NCBI GenBank assembly: GCA_963817635.1
Contig: CAWFPR010000025.1
Coordinates: 5,569-69,568 of the forward strand
Reading direction: 5' to 3'
Origin: CAWFPR01 sp963817635
Lineage (GTDB): Bacteria > Acidobacteriota > Vicinamibacteria > Vicinamibacterales > 2-12-FULL-66-21
Length of the DNA: 64,000 bases
Below are positions 1-9,565 of this stretch, one piece after another. The notes under the pieces were generated by a model. The model saw only the letters and a program-made list of their open reading frames with translations. It ran no database searches and was not told where the DNA came from. A program made the position numbers and the translations under genes. The stretch's first letter is position 1. Each line of letters begins with the position of its first letter.

Positions 1-57
1 CCTCTGGCCGCTTCCCGCTCTCCGCTTCCCCGCGCTCCGGTCGCCACTGGCCCCCGG

Positions 58-1199
58 TTACCGGCGCACAGTGGACCGTGACGACGACAATCCCGCGCCG
101 CCCGACCGGCCCAGGCCGGCGCCCGGCACCACGCCCGCGCCGCGCGAAATCATCTGCTCGAGTTCGTCCTTCATCGACGAGGCCGACATGGCCGCGTCGA
201 GCGTGATGAGCCGCTTCTGATACAGCGTCGCGAGCGACTGGTTCATGGTCTGCATGCCGGCCTTCTCCTGACCGGTCTGCATCGACGAATAGATCTGGTG
301 GATCTTGTCCTCGCGGATCAGGTTGCGGATCGCGGGGGTCGGAATCAGGATCTCGAGCGAGACGACGCGGCCCTGACCGTCCGCCTTCGGCAGCAGCGCC
401 TGGCAGACGATGCCCTCGAGCACGAGCGAGAGCTGGGTCCGGATCTGACCCTGCTGGTGCGCCGGGAAGACGTCGATGATGCGGTTGATGGTCTGCGCCG
501 CCGAGTTCGTGTGCAGCGTCGCAAACGTCAGGTGGCCGGTCTCCGCGATGCGCAGCGCGGATTCGATCGTCTCCAGGTCGCGCATTTCGCCGATGAGGAC
601 GATGTCGGGGTCCTCGCGGAGCGCCGCGCGCAGCGCCATCGCGAAGCTCTGCGTGTCGCTGTGCACCTCGCGCTGGTTGACGAGCAGCCCTTGTGCTGGT
701 GGATGTACTCGATCGGATCCTCGATCGTGAGGATGTGCTGCCGCCGCTCGCAGTTGATCTTGTCGATCATCGCCGCCAGCGTCGTGGACTTGCCGCTGCC
801 CGTCGGCCCGGTGACCAGCACGAGCCCGCGCGGCCGGTCGGCCAGCGTGGCGATGACCGCCGGCAGGCCCAGTTCGTTGAAGCCCTTGATGGTTTCCGGG
901 ATGAGCCGGTAGACGGCGGCGACCGACCCGCGCTGGTTGAACACGTTGCAGCGGAAACGCGCCATCCCGCGGATGCCGAACGAGAAATCGAGCTCCATGG
1001 ATTCCTCGAAGCGCTTCTTCTGCGCATCGGTCAGGACGCTGTACGCCAGCGATTTCGTCTCGGCCGGACCGAGGACCGGCAGGTCGAGGACCTGCAGCTT
1101 GCCGTGCACGCGCACCTGCGGCGGCGTGTTCGTCGTGATGTGCAGGTCAGAGCCGTTCACATCGACCAGCGTCTTCAGGAGATCCGGTAATGAAGCCAA
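58..1199 (-). CDS. pilT: Type IV pilus retraction ATPase PilT (one frameshift)
   Basis: PilT is the hexameric cytoplasmic motor that depolymerises type IV pili and drives twitching motility. The N-terminal part shows the PAS-like domain (SDLHITTNTPPQVRVHG), then Walker A GPTGSGKST near residue 130. The C-terminal part carries the Asp box/Walker B (GEMRDLETIESALR) and the His box (TLHTNSAAQTINRIID). The two halves lie in different frames that meet near 686, where HKG should run on into LLVNQREV. One missing base in a GGG run explains this, so I treat it as one gene of about 380 residues. A TTG start at 1199 with AGAGG upstream gives the canonical N-terminus (ASLPDLLKTLVDVNGSDLHI). It lies directly downstream of pilB, a common pairing. 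Confidence 0.88.
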
Positions 1200-1237
1200 T
1201 AGTGTTCCTCTTGTTGCCCGTTGGGGCCATCCGCAAG

Positions 1238-1296
1238 GGCGGTTCACGAACAGCCCCTACACGCGCCGACACGGGCGGCTCACGAGCCGCCCCTAC
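1238..1296 (-). repeat. Two copies of the oriented palindromic repeat (REP-like)
   Basis: Two imperfect palindromes (1238-1259 and 1273-1296) read on the minus strand as GTAGGGG followed by CGG(C/T)TCGTGA and its complement. The proximal copy begins three bases after the pilB stop codon. The same element recurs after many ribosomal genes further right. It occupies most of the pilB-pilT gap and could form a stem-loop in the transcript. Confidence 0.8.
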
Positions 1297-1298
1297 GT

Positions 1299-3083
1299 CT
1301 ATTTCACGGTTTCGCGCACCACCTCTTCCATCGTCGTCACGCCCTCCTGGACCTTGTGCAGGCCGCTGCGGCGCAGCGTGATCATGCCTTCCTCGACCGC
1401 CTTGCGGCGCAGTTCGAGGCCTGACGCGCCGACGAGAATCAGCTCGCGCAGCTCCTCGCTGACCTCCATCACTTCGTACAGGCCGACCCGGCCCTTGTAG
1501 CCCGTGCTGTTGCAGCGGTCGCAGCCGCTCCCCTTCTTGGGGACGACGCTCCTGGCCTCGTCGGGGGTGAACCCGGCGTCGATGAGCGCCTTCTCGGCGT
1601 GCGGGTGATCGGCCTTGCACTGCGTGCAGATGCGCCGGACGAGGCGCTGCGCGCAAATCAGGTTGACCGAGCTGGCCACCAGGAACGGCTCGATCCCCAT
1701 GTTCATCAGGCGGTTGATCGTGCTGGGCGCGTCGTTCGTGTGGAGCGTCGACAGCACGAGGTGGCCCGTGAGCGCCGCCTTCACGGCGATCTCGGCCGTC
1801 TCGAAGTCACGGATCTCGCCGACGAGAATGATGTTGGGGTCCTGGCGCAGGAACGACCGCAGCGCGGCGGCGAAGTTCAGCCCGATGTTCTCGCGGACCT
1901 GCACCTGGTTGACGCCGAACAGGTTGAATTCGACCGGGTCCTCGGCCGTCATGATGTTCGTTTCCGACGTGTTGATCTTCGCGATCGACGAGTACAGCGT
2001 GTTCGTCTTGCCGCTGCCGGTCGGCCCCGTGACGAGCACCATGCCCCACGGCTTCGCGATGGCCGTCTCGAGCTTCAGCAACGAGTCGGGCTCGAAGCCC
2101 AGCTTCGTCATGTCGAGCATCAGCTTGTCCTTGTCGAGAAGACGCATGACGATCTTCTCGCCGAACAGCGTCGGCAGGCAGGACACGCGGAAGTCGATCT
2201 CCTTGGTGGCGCCCTCGGCGGCGAACCGGATCTTGATGCGGCCGTCCTGCGGCAGCCGCTTCTCCGCGATGTCGAGCTTCGCCATGATCTTCAGGCGCGA
2301 CGTGATGGCGTCGCGGAACTTCATCGGCGGCGCCATCACGTTGTAGAGGATGCCGTCGATCCGGAACCGGACGCGCAACTCCTTCTCGTAGGGCTCGATG
2401 TGGATGTCGCTCGCGCCCTTCTGGATGGCCGACATCAGCATCAGGTTCACCAGCCGGATGACCGGCGCCTCGCCCCCCTGCCGTTCGAGCGTGGAGACGT
2501 CGATCTGCTCGAGCTCCTCGAGCACCTCCACGTCGTCGTCCGCGATGGCCGCCGTTTCCTCGAGCGCCTTGGTGACCATCTCGAGGGTCGCCGCGCTATT
2601 GAGGTTGGCCTGGGCGGCGGGGGTGGCCGCGGCCTTCGGCTGGCGCGGCGCCGCCACCGCCGCCGGGTAGTACCGCACGATCGCGTCGTGGACCGCCGTC
2701 TCGGACGCCACGACCGGCTCCACGTTGTAGCCCGTCATGAACTTGATGTCGTCCATGGCGAACACGTTCGTGGGATCCGTCATCGCGATCGTCAGCGTCG
2801 CGCCGGCGCGGCTGAGCGGCACGATCTGGTACTTGTGCGCCGTTTCCGCGGGAATCAGCTTGACGATGCCGGCGTCGATTTCGAACTGGGCGAGGTTGAT
2901 CGAGGGGACGCCGTACTGCTTGCTGAGGAGGGCGGTAATCTCCTCATCCTTGACGAATCCAAGCTTGACGAGGTTGTATCCGAGCTTGCCGCCGTTGGCC
3001 TTCTGAAAGGCCAACGTTTCCTGCAGTTGGGCAGGAGTGATGCGCTTTTCCTTGAGCAGGAGCTCACCAATACGGACGGGCAT
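1299..3083 (-). CDS. pilB: Type IV pilus assembly ATPase PilB (GspE family)
   Basis: PilB is the cytoplasmic hexameric ATPase that powers pilus extension. The 594-residue protein has the MshEN N-terminal domain (RIGELLLKEKRITPAQLQE, residues 4-22), a second N-terminal domain, Walker A GPTGSGKTNTLYSS (about 345-358), Asp box GEIRDFETAEIA, His box TLHTNDAPSTINRL, and the tetracysteine zinc site (CTQC ... CDRC) after residue 480. Length is normal for the family. The start is the ATG giving MPVRIGELLL, the usual PilB N-terminus. It precedes pilT in the same direction. An outer-membrane protein gene upstream appears to read into its 5' end in another frame. Confidence 0.95.
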   Translation of the reverse strand: MPVRIGELLLKEKRITPAQLQETLAFQKANGGKLGYNLVKLGFVKDEEITALLSKQYGVPSINLAQFEIDAGIVKLIPAETAHKYQIVPLSRAGATLTIAMTDPTNVFAMDDIKFMTGYNVEPVVASETAVHDAIVRYYPAAVAAPRQPKAAATPAAQANLNSAATLEMVTKALEETAAIADDDVEVLEELEQIDVSTLERQGGEAPVIRLVNLMLMSAIQKGASDIHIEPYEKELRVRFRIDGILYNVMAPPMKFRDAITSRLKIMAKLDIAEKRLPQDGRIKIRFAAEGATKEIDFRVSCLPTLFGEKIVMRLLDKDKLMLDMTKLGFEPDSLLKLETAIAKPWGMVLVTGPTGSGKTNTLYSSIAKINTSETNIMTAEDPVEFNLFGVNQVQVRENIGLNFAAALRSFLRQDPNIILVGEIRDFETAEIAVKAALTGHLVLSTLHTNDAPSTINRLMNMGIEPFLVASSVNLICAQRLVRRICTQCKADHPHAEKALIDAGFTPDEARSVVPKKGSGCDRCNSTGYKGRVGLYEVMEVSEELRELILVGASGLELRRKAVEEGMITLRRSGLHKVQEGVTTMEEVVRETVK

Positions 3084-4270
3084 CGTTCAGACTCTGGATC
3101 CGATGGTGCCGCCGGGAGCTTGGCGGAGCTTGGCAAAACGTGGCTGGGGGAGACACTAATTGTAGCGCTTGGACAAAAATTGTCAAGATGCCTCGGCGCC
3201 CGCGCCGATCGGCTGACGGTTTTGTCCACTGGCGAGCGGTTCCTCGGTCGGTACACAAACCGGGCGCTGATACCCCAGCCCCGAGGTGCCCGCGACGAGC
3301 CCACCGTGACCTGAGCATCGACCAGCATGGACGGCGTCACGGCATAGCTCCCACCGAAACCTGCCGTCGGGATGCGGCCAGTGGTTTCGGTCTCGAACGT
3401 GTTCATCCTCGCGCCGGCGCGGACGAACGCGCGGCTGGCGACCTTTCCTTCGGCGCCAATCGCAAAATCGCGGACTTCCCCAGTGAACCCGGCGGTCTTG
3501 AGGAGATCCAGATCGGCCGCGACATGCCAGCCTTCGACCGGTGACACCGCAATCCCGGCCCGCGCCTGCCGTTCGAGGGTCAGGCGGGTGACCGCCCCGG
3601 CTGCCGCGAACTTCGGCGCCGTCAGATTCCGGATGGTCAGCCCCGCCCTCAGCCGTCCGGCGGTCGCCATCACCCCGAGATCCGCATCGAACTTGTTGGT
3701 CGCCTGGCCGACGAGGTCGCCGCTCTTTCCGAGGATGTCGCCGCGATCCCCGTCCGGCTGGACCTCCGCCGCCGCGACACCCCGCACGAGTTTCAGGGTT
3801 GCCCCCACGGCCAGACCCGGCACGATCGACTGCACCAGCGTGACCCCCGTGTGGTGAGTGACGAGGCTGCTCACCCGCACCTCAGCCACCCCCGTTAGGT
3901 TTCGGTTCGCAGGCGTCTCAGCAATAGCCGCCGTCGGCTGGATCGCGGTCGCGCGGAGACGGTAGTACGAGAGGCTGAGGGCAGGCATCCCGAGGGCGAA
4001 GATGAACCCGGATCGGCTGCCGGCTTTCGAGACGGACGCGGGAGTGGCCTGGCCGGCCGTGCGATCGACCACGGCGCTGAAATACGCCCCGGACGCGAAC
4101 CCCGCCGGGTTCCAGTACGCCGCCGAGGCGTCGTCTGCAACCGCGACGAAGGCCCCGCCCATGCCGGCCGCGCGGGTGCCGACGGCGTCAAAGGTCTGCG
4201 CGCCGGCCGGGGCCGCCTGGAAGGCCCCCGTCAGGGCCAGGAGCGCCCATACTCGAAGCATCCTGTTCAT
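2855..4270 (-). CDS. PorV/TraF-like outer-membrane beta-barrel protein (3' end uncertain)
   Basis: The ATG at 4270 gives a signal peptide (MNRMLRVWALLALTGAFQAAP..AGA) and then the motif TRAAGMGGAFVAVADDASAAYWNPAG, typical of PorV, TraF-like and FadL-like outer-membrane barrels. The following ~300 residues alternate as beta strands. The recognisable barrel ends near 3245 (GWGISARFVYRP). No stop appears in this frame there, so it runs a further ~390 bases, overlapping the start of pilB by 229 bases, with a low-complexity Ser/Pro/Arg tail. That tail is probably not real. A small indel or a lost stop near 3240 is the simplest explanation. Role is unknown; proximity to pilB/pilT suggests an envelope function only by context. 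Confidence 0.6.
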   Translation of the reverse strand: MNRMLRVWALLALTGAFQAAPAGAQTFDAVGTRAAGMGGAFVAVADDASAAYWNPAGFASGAYFSAVVDRTAGQATPASVSKAGSRSGFIFALGMPALSLSYYRLRATAIQPTAAIAETPANRNLTGVAEVRVSSLVTHHTGVTLVQSIVPGLAVGATLKLVRGVAAAEVQPDGDRGDILGKSGDLVGQATNKFDADLGVMATAGRLRAGLTIRNLTAPKFAAAGAVTRLTLERQARAGIAVSPVEGWHVAADLDLLKTAGFTGEVRDFAIGAEGKVASRAFVRAGARMNTFETETTGRIPTAGFGGSYAVTPSMLVDAQVTVGSSRAPRGWGISARFVYRPRNRSPVDKTVSRSARAPRHLDNFCPSATISVSPSHVLPSSAKLPAAPSDPESERCPSVLVSSCSRKSASLLPNCRKRWPFRRPTAASSDTTSSSLDSSRMRRLPPSSASSTASPRSTSPSSKSTPASSS

Positions 4271-4459
4271 GAGACTCAGCTTAGCGTACCGTTGCGTCCA
4301 GCCGGACCCGCCGTTGAACCCTAACACCCGGTCAGGAATGGACTTGCGGCGCGCAATCAGGAAACTTCGGTTGCCTGCGAGTCGTATTTAGTAGTGCTGT
4401 AGAATCGACTGGTCCCGCCGGTATTTTGCCGTCGCGGCGACTTCCAAAGCGACATCCAT

Positions 4460-5194
4460 ATGGCCAATACAAGTGTCGAGACCGGGTCGGCCCCTGCTCC
4501 GCAGAACCTTCTCGCCCGCTTCATCGGCATCATCACGTCGCCGCGCGCGACCTTCGAGTCGGTCGTCGCCCATCCCCGCTGGCTGGGCATGCTCGTACTG
4601 ACCACGCTGATCGTGGCGGTGTGTACGACACTGCCCATGACAACCGAGGCCGGCAAGGAGGCCGCACTCGAACAGCAGGTCAAGCAGATGGAGTCGTTCG
4701 GTTTCACGGTGAACGATCAGATGTACGCCGGTCTCCAGAAGCAGATGGCGATCGCGCCCTACACCACCGCCGGCGGCATCATCGTCATGTCGCCGCTCAT
4801 GGCGGTCATCCTGTCCGCGATCCTGTTCGCGATCTTCAACGCGGCGATGGGTGGCACCGGGAGCTTCAAGCAGGTCTTCACCGTCTGGGTGCACGCCTCC
4901 GCGATCTCCGCGCTCGGGCAGCTGTTCACCGGACCGTTCAACTACTTCCGCGGGGCGATGTCGAGCGCGACCAACCTCGCCGTCCTGCTGCCGATGCTTC
5001 CCGAGGGGTCGTTCTTCGCGAAGCTGGCCGGGATGATCGACTTGTTCGCGATCTGGTGGGTGGTCGTGCTGTCGATGGGGCTCGCGGTGCTCTACCGCCG
5101 CAGGACCCAGCCGATCGCGATCGCGCTGTTTTCCGTCTACGCCGTCATCGCCCTGGCTGTGGCGGCCTTCATGAGCCGCGGGGGCACACATTGA
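4460..5194 (+). CDS. Yip1-domain integral membrane protein
   Basis: The 244-residue protein starts with a short cytoplasmic segment containing FIGIITSPRATFESVVAHPRW, the signature of bacterial Yip1-domain proteins. About five hydrophobic segments follow (around residues 47-65, 105-125, 140-160, 185-210 and 220-240). Its stop codon overlaps the TTG start of the adaptor gene (TTGA), so the two are translationally coupled. Such proteins often sit at the head of MacA/MacB-like operons in Acidobacteriota. The molecular function is not known. A TAGAAT -10-like element at 4400-4405 lies upstream, but no matching -35 is seen at the right distance. Confidence 0.75.
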   Translation: MANTSVETGSAPAPQNLLARFIGIITSPRATFESVVAHPRWLGMLVLTTLIVAVCTTLPMTTEAGKEAALEQQVKQMESFGFTVNDQMYAGLQKQMAIAPYTTAGGIIVMSPLMAVILSAILFAIFNAAMGGTGSFKQVFTVWVHASAISALGQLFTGPFNYFRGAMSSATNLAVLLPMLPEGSFFAKLAGMIDLFAIWWVVVLSMGLAVLYRRRTQPIAIALFSVYAVIALAVAAFMSRGGTH

Positions 5195-6546
5195 GTCGGA
5201 ACCGGAAGATTCTCATTGGTCTCGTGATCGTGCTGGCGCTCGGCGCGATCGCGTTCGCCAACATCAAGTTCAAGCGCGACAGCGGCGTCACCGTCAACAC
5301 CGAGACGATCAAGAAGCGGCGGCTCGAGGCGATCGTGTCCGCGTCGGGCAAGATCCAGCCGAAGCGCGACGTCAACATCAGCGCCGACACGATGGGCCGG
5401 GTGACCGATCTCGGGGTCCGCGAGGGCGACCGCGTCGAGAAGGGCCAGTTCCTCCTGCAGATCGACCCGCGCAACCTGCGCACCGCGGTCCAGCGGACCG
5501 AGGCGTCGCTCGCCGCCGCGCGCTCGACGATGCAGCAGCTTCAGCTCGCGCTCGAAAGCTCGCGCACCGCGCTCAAGCAGGCCGAGGAAAACTACAAGCG
5601 GCAGCAGGAGCTCTGGAAGGGCGGGCTGACGACGCGCGAGACGCTCGAGCGCACCGAGAACGATCTGAAGATGCGCCAGGCGGACCTGAACTCGCAGGAG
5701 CAGAACGTCAAGACCCAGGTCCTCCGCATGCAGCAGGAGAGCGCAACAGCCGAGAGCGCGCGGTTCGACCTGAGCAAGGTCCGCATCGAATCCCCCATCG
5801 CCGGCATCGTCACCCGCCGGAACATCGAGGAGGGGGAAACGGTCGTCATCGGGACGATGAACAATGCCGGAACCGTGCTGCTGACGATTGCCGACATGTC
5901 GGTCATCCAGGCTGAAGTCGAGGTGGACGAAACCGACATCCCGGCGCTGTCGATGGGACAGCCGGCCAAGGTCACCATTGACGCCATGCCGGGGCAGACG
6001 TTCACCGGCACGGTGACCGAAATCGGCAACAGCCCCATCACTGCGACCGGCCAGACCGCGAGCACGCAGGCGACGAATTTCAAGGTCGTCGTCACGCTCG
6101 ACAAGGAGATTGCCGAGGTGCGCCCCGGCTTCACCTGCACGGCCGAGATCACGACCGCAGTCCGCGACAACGCCGTCGCCGTGCCGATCCAGGCGACGAC
6201 GGTGCGCGAAGTGATCGTCGACGAGAAGGGGGACATCGTCCGCCCGAAAGAAGGCGACAAGGCGAAACGCCGGCCCACCGCGGCGGCGGCAACTGCCGAC
6301 CTGCCGGCCGGGCAGAGCCGGAAGGAACTCGAAGGGGTGTTCGTCGCGAAGGACGGCAAGGCGATCTTCACCCCGATCAAGACGGGCATCGCCGGCGACA
6401 AGTACTTCGAGGTGCTGAACGGGCTGAAGGACGGCGACGCGGTGATCATCGGCCCGTTCGCGTCGGTTCGCGAGCTGGCCGACGGCGCGGCGGTGAAGGT
6501 CGAGGCCGCGACCGGGGCCGCCGCAGGAGCTGCGAACAAGTCGTGA
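5191..6546 (+). CDS. Efflux periplasmic adaptor subunit (MacA/HlyD-like)
   Basis: This 451-residue membrane-fusion protein would link an inner-membrane MacB-type transporter to an outer-membrane channel. It has one N-terminal membrane helix (LIGLVIVLALGAIAFANI), a biotinyl-lipoyl-like half domain (ASGKIQPKRDVNISADTMGRV), a long coiled-coil hairpin (roughly residues 90-185, rich in Q/E/R heptads), a second lipoyl half (RIESPIAGIVTRRNIEEGE), and beta-barrel and membrane-proximal domains. The start is TTG at 5191, overlapping the preceding stop by TTGA. Its own stop overlaps the GTG of the next permease (GTGA). Segment 620-640 (KRRPTAAAATADLPAGQ) is a low-complexity linker. Confidence 0.88.
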   Translation: MSRNRKILIGLVIVLALGAIAFANIKFKRDSGVTVNTETIKKRRLEAIVSASGKIQPKRDVNISADTMGRVTDLGVREGDRVEKGQFLLQIDPRNLRTAVQRTEASLAAARSTMQQLQLALESSRTALKQAEENYKRQQELWKGGLTTRETLERTENDLKMRQADLNSQEQNVKTQVLRMQQESATAESARFDLSKVRIESPIAGIVTRRNIEEGETVVIGTMNNAGTVLLTIADMSVIQAEVEVDETDIPALSMGQPAKVTIDAMPGQTFTGTVTEIGNSPITATGQTASTQATNFKVVVTLDKEIAEVRPGFTCTAEITTAVRDNAVAVPIQATTVREVIVDEKGDIVRPKEGDKAKRRPTAAAATADLPAGQSRKELEGVFVAKDGKAIFTPIKTGIAGDKYFEVLNGLKDGDAVIIGPFASVRELADGAAVKVEAATGAAAGAANKS

Positions 6547-7766
6547 ACCAGTTCATCGAGGCTGCGGCCATCGCGCTCAACTCGATCTGGACGAACAAGC
6601 TGAGGTCGTTCCTGACGGTCCTCGGCAATATCGTCGCGGTCACGTCGATCATCGCGGTCGTGTCGCTCGTGCAGGGCATGAACGCGTACGTGACCGACGT
6701 CATCGTCTCCGATGTTGGCGCGGACAACTTCACGATCCAGCGCACGCCGGTCGTCCGCACCGAGGAAGACGAAGAGCGCATCCGCAACTTCCCGCGCGTC
6801 ACGCTGGACGACGCGTCGGCGATCCGGCGGTACAGCGACAAGATCGGCGCTGTGGCCGCGCAGGCCGGCGGCTCCGCGCGGATCACCTACGGCAACGAGT
6901 CGCTCGAGTCGGTCAGCCTCCAGGCAGTCAGCCGCGACTATGTGTATTTCTCGACCTACGACGTCGAGCGCGGGCGCCTGATCAGCCCGGCCGAGATCGC
7001 GCGGAGCCGGCCGCTGACCGTCCTCGGCTGGCAGACGGCCGACCGGCTGTTCGGACCGGCCGACCCGATCGACAAGATCATCAAGATCGGCAGTCTGCAC
7101 TTCCGCGTCGTCGGCGTCAGCGAGAAGAAGGGCTCGGCGTTCGGCCAGTCGCAGGACGAATTCGCGATCATTCCGCTCGGCGTCTTCCAGAAGATGTTCG
7201 GCTCGCGCCAGAGCCTTCAGCTGCTCGTCAAACCCCGGTCGCCTGACCTGGTCAAGGCGGCGATGGACGAGGCGACCGTGGCGTTGCGCATCGAGCGCCG
7301 GCTGCGGCCGAAGCAGGAAGACAACTGGGGCATGTTCACGTCCGACACGCTCCTTGGGATCTACGAGCAGGCGACGAAGGGGCTCTTCGCCGTGCTGATC
7401 GGCATTGTCGCCCTGTCGCTGGTCGTCGGGGGGATCGTCATCATGAACATCATGCTGATGGTCGTCAGCGAACGGACCCGTGAAATCGGCCTCAGAAAGG
7501 CGCTGGGAGCGCGGCGCCGCGACATCGTCTGGCAGATCCTGACCGAGTCGGTGACACTGTCGACCTTCGGCGGCATGGTCGGCACCGGCCTCGGGTTCCT
7601 GCTGGCGCTCGCGATTGCGAAGGTCTCGCCGCTGCCCGCGGCGGTGCAGCTCTGGTCCGTCGCGCTGGGACTCGGCATCACCGCACTGGTCGGCCTGTTC
7701 TTCGGGCTGTATCCGGCGATGCGCGCGGCGGCCCTGGACCCGATCGAAGCCCTCAGGCGCGAGTAG
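6543..7766 (+). CDS. MacB-like ABC transporter permease
   Basis: The 407-residue permease has the MacB_PCD periplasmic core domain followed by an FtsX domain. Helix 1 is near residues 22-45 (LTVLGNIVAVTSIIAVVSLVQG). Three C-terminal helices follow the conserved stretch SERTREIGLRKALGARRRDI, the coupling region that contacts the ATPase. The start is GTG at 6543, in a four-base overlap with the adaptor stop. No ATP-binding subunit is encoded before or after it in this cluster. Substrate is unknown; relatives move macrolides, peptides or lipoproteins. Confidence 0.9.
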   Translation: MNQFIEAAAIALNSIWTNKLRSFLTVLGNIVAVTSIIAVVSLVQGMNAYVTDVIVSDVGADNFTIQRTPVVRTEEDEERIRNFPRVTLDDASAIRRYSDKIGAVAAQAGGSARITYGNESLESVSLQAVSRDYVYFSTYDVERGRLISPAEIARSRPLTVLGWQTADRLFGPADPIDKIIKIGSLHFRVVGVSEKKGSAFGQSQDEFAIIPLGVFQKMFGSRQSLQLLVKPRSPDLVKAAMDEATVALRIERRLRPKQEDNWGMFTSDTLLGIYEQATKGLFAVLIGIVALSLVVGGIVIMNIMLMVVSERTREIGLRKALGARRRDIVWQILTESVTLSTFGGMVGTGLGFLLALAIAKVSPLPAAVQLWSVALGLGITALVGLFFGLYPAMRAAALDPIEALRRE

Positions 7767-7838
7767 CGCCGAGCGCAGGTGGGATGGCGGCGCGCGTGGC
7801 GCCGTCGTCAAGTCGTCGCAATCATGCGGGAGTGAGCA

Positions 7839-9149
7839 TTGGCCGTCTTCCGAGCGGGCCTGCTGGCCGAAATCGTCGCCATGTCGTTCGACACGCTGCG
7901 CTCCAACAAGATGCGCTCGGCGTTGACGGTGCTCGGCGTGGTCATCGGCATCACCTCGATCGTCGGGATGACCTCGCTCATCCGGGGGTTCAGCGACGGG
8001 CTCGCGGAGTCCGTGCGGCAGGCCGGCGCCAATACCATCTACGTGCAGAAGTTCGGCCTCCTGAGCCTGTCGTCCGGGAAGAGCTTTGTTGACGTGCTGA
8101 AACGGCCGAACCTCACGATCGATGACGCACGCGCCATCGCCCGCGACGCACCGTCGGTCGGCATCGTGGACATCTGGCTCGGTGCGATGGGCGGAAACAG
8201 CCGGTCGCGGGTCTATTACAAGAGCCAGCGCACGAAACAGCTTGCGGTGCTCGGGGCGACCGAGAACTTCGCCGCTGTCAACTTCGCGAAACTCGCGATA
8301 GGGCGGTTCTTCGTCGGCGGCGAAGTCGACCATCGCCGGCAGGTCGTCGTTCTGGGCGACACCGCCTATCAATCGCTCTTCCCCAACGTCGATCCGTTGG
8401 GCAAGAAGGTCCGCATCGGCGCCAATGAGTTCACCGTCATCGGCGTCCTGGACAAGCGCCCGTCCGTCGGAATCGGAGGGGGACAGGACGACCTGGTCAT
8501 CATCCCGTACACCACGCACGAGAAGTTCTACGGCAAGGTCGGCGGCGGACGCGTGCGCGTGAACGGCGCGGTCGTCAACGAGTCGTCGTTCAGGAGCGGC
8601 ATGATCGCCCTCGTCGTCCGGCCGGACGCGAAGCGCGAGGACGCCATGCTGGAAGTGGAGACGATCCTGCGCATCCGGCACAGCCTGAAGCTCGATCAGC
8701 CGGACGATTTCGATCTGGTCACGGGCGACGCGATCATCAAGGCGTTCGAGCAGATCACGAAGGCCGTGTACCTGGCGCTTGTCGTGATTTCGTCGATCGC
8801 GCTGATGGTCGGGGGGATCGGCGTCATGGCGATCATGATGATCTCGGTGACCGAGCGGACGCGCGAGATCGGCGTACGCAAGGCGCTCGGGGCTCGCCGG
8901 CGCGAAATCCTCTGGCAGTTCCTGATCGAGGCGGCGTTCCTCACGTCGCTCGGCGGACTCCTCGGCATCCTCTGCGGCAGCGGCATCGGCCTGCTCGTGC
9001 ACTGGCTGTCCGGCTTCCCGGTCTCGCTCCCGTGGTGGTCCTTTGCCCTGGGCATCGGCTTCTCCGCGAGCGTCGGCATCTTCTTCGGCCTCTTCCCCGC
9101 CATCAAGGCCTCGCGGCTCGATCCGATCGAAGCGCTGCGGTACGAGTAG
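7839..9149 (+). CDS. MacB-like ABC transporter permease (second copy)
   Basis: The 436-residue paralog has the same architecture as the preceding gene. The first helix segment reads MRSALTVLGVVIGITSIVGM, followed by a periplasmic MacB_PCD domain of about 230 residues, and three C-terminal helices behind SVTERTREIGVRKALGARRREI. The start chosen is TTG at 7839, giving AVFRAGLLAEIVAMSFDTLRSNKMR; an ATG at 7881 is an alternative. The two permeases probably form a heterodimer. The ATPase that would drive them is not in the window, which is unusual for this operon type. Confidence 0.88.
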   Translation: MAVFRAGLLAEIVAMSFDTLRSNKMRSALTVLGVVIGITSIVGMTSLIRGFSDGLAESVRQAGANTIYVQKFGLLSLSSGKSFVDVLKRPNLTIDDARAIARDAPSVGIVDIWLGAMGGNSRSRVYYKSQRTKQLAVLGATENFAAVNFAKLAIGRFFVGGEVDHRRQVVVLGDTAYQSLFPNVDPLGKKVRIGANEFTVIGVLDKRPSVGIGGGQDDLVIIPYTTHEKFYGKVGGGRVRVNGAVVNESSFRSGMIALVVRPDAKREDAMLEVETILRIRHSLKLDQPDDFDLVTGDAIIKAFEQITKAVYLALVVISSIALMVGGIGVMAIMMISVTERTREIGVRKALGARRREILWQFLIEAAFLTSLGGLLGILCGSGIGLLVHWLSGFPVSLPWWSFALGIGFSASVGIFFGLFPAIKASRLDPIEALRYE

Positions 9150-9150
9150 C

Positions 9151-9565
9151 AGCGACAGCCACCCTCGCGCGGCCTTCGGTGCCTCCTCACAGGAGGGACG
9201 GAGCGACGGAGACAGGGAGGGTGGGCCGGGCGTGTCGTCCGCAGCGGGGCACGCCTCGGCGACAGCCACGGTCGAACGGTCTTCGCTCGGGGCACAGTCC
9301 GGCGACAGCCGCCCTCGCGCGGCCTTCGGGGCCTGCCTCACAGGAGAAACGGAGGGACGGAGACACGGAGGGTGGGCCGGGTGTGTCGTCCGCAGCGGGG
9401 CACGCCTCGGCGACAGCCACGGTCGAACGGTCTTCGCTCGGGCACAGCTGGCAACAGCCGCCCTCGCGCGGCCGTCGGGGTCTGCCTCACAGGACATACG
9501 GAGGGACGGAGACACGGAGGGTCGGCAGGGTGTGTCGTCCGCGGCGGGGCACGCCCGGGCGACAG
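9151..9565 (+). repeat. Three tandem copies of a ~150-bp repeat
   Basis: Units begin at about 9152, 9302 and 9451 (each starting with a GCGACAGCC- or GCAACAGCC-like sequence); the third is partial. They share blocks such as CGGAGGGACGGAGACACGGA, GTCGTCCGC and CGGTCGAACGGTCTTCGCTC with few mismatches. Open frames across them are in repeat phase and show no protein family, so I regard the region as non-coding. It begins two bases after the second permease stop. Confidence 0.8.

Noticed and set aside
298..912. Long plus-strand frames opposite pilT, pilB and the ribosomal genes
   Set aside because: High-GC codon bias opens antisense frames; products are Arg/His/Asp-rich and match no family, while the opposite strand encodes clear conserved proteins.
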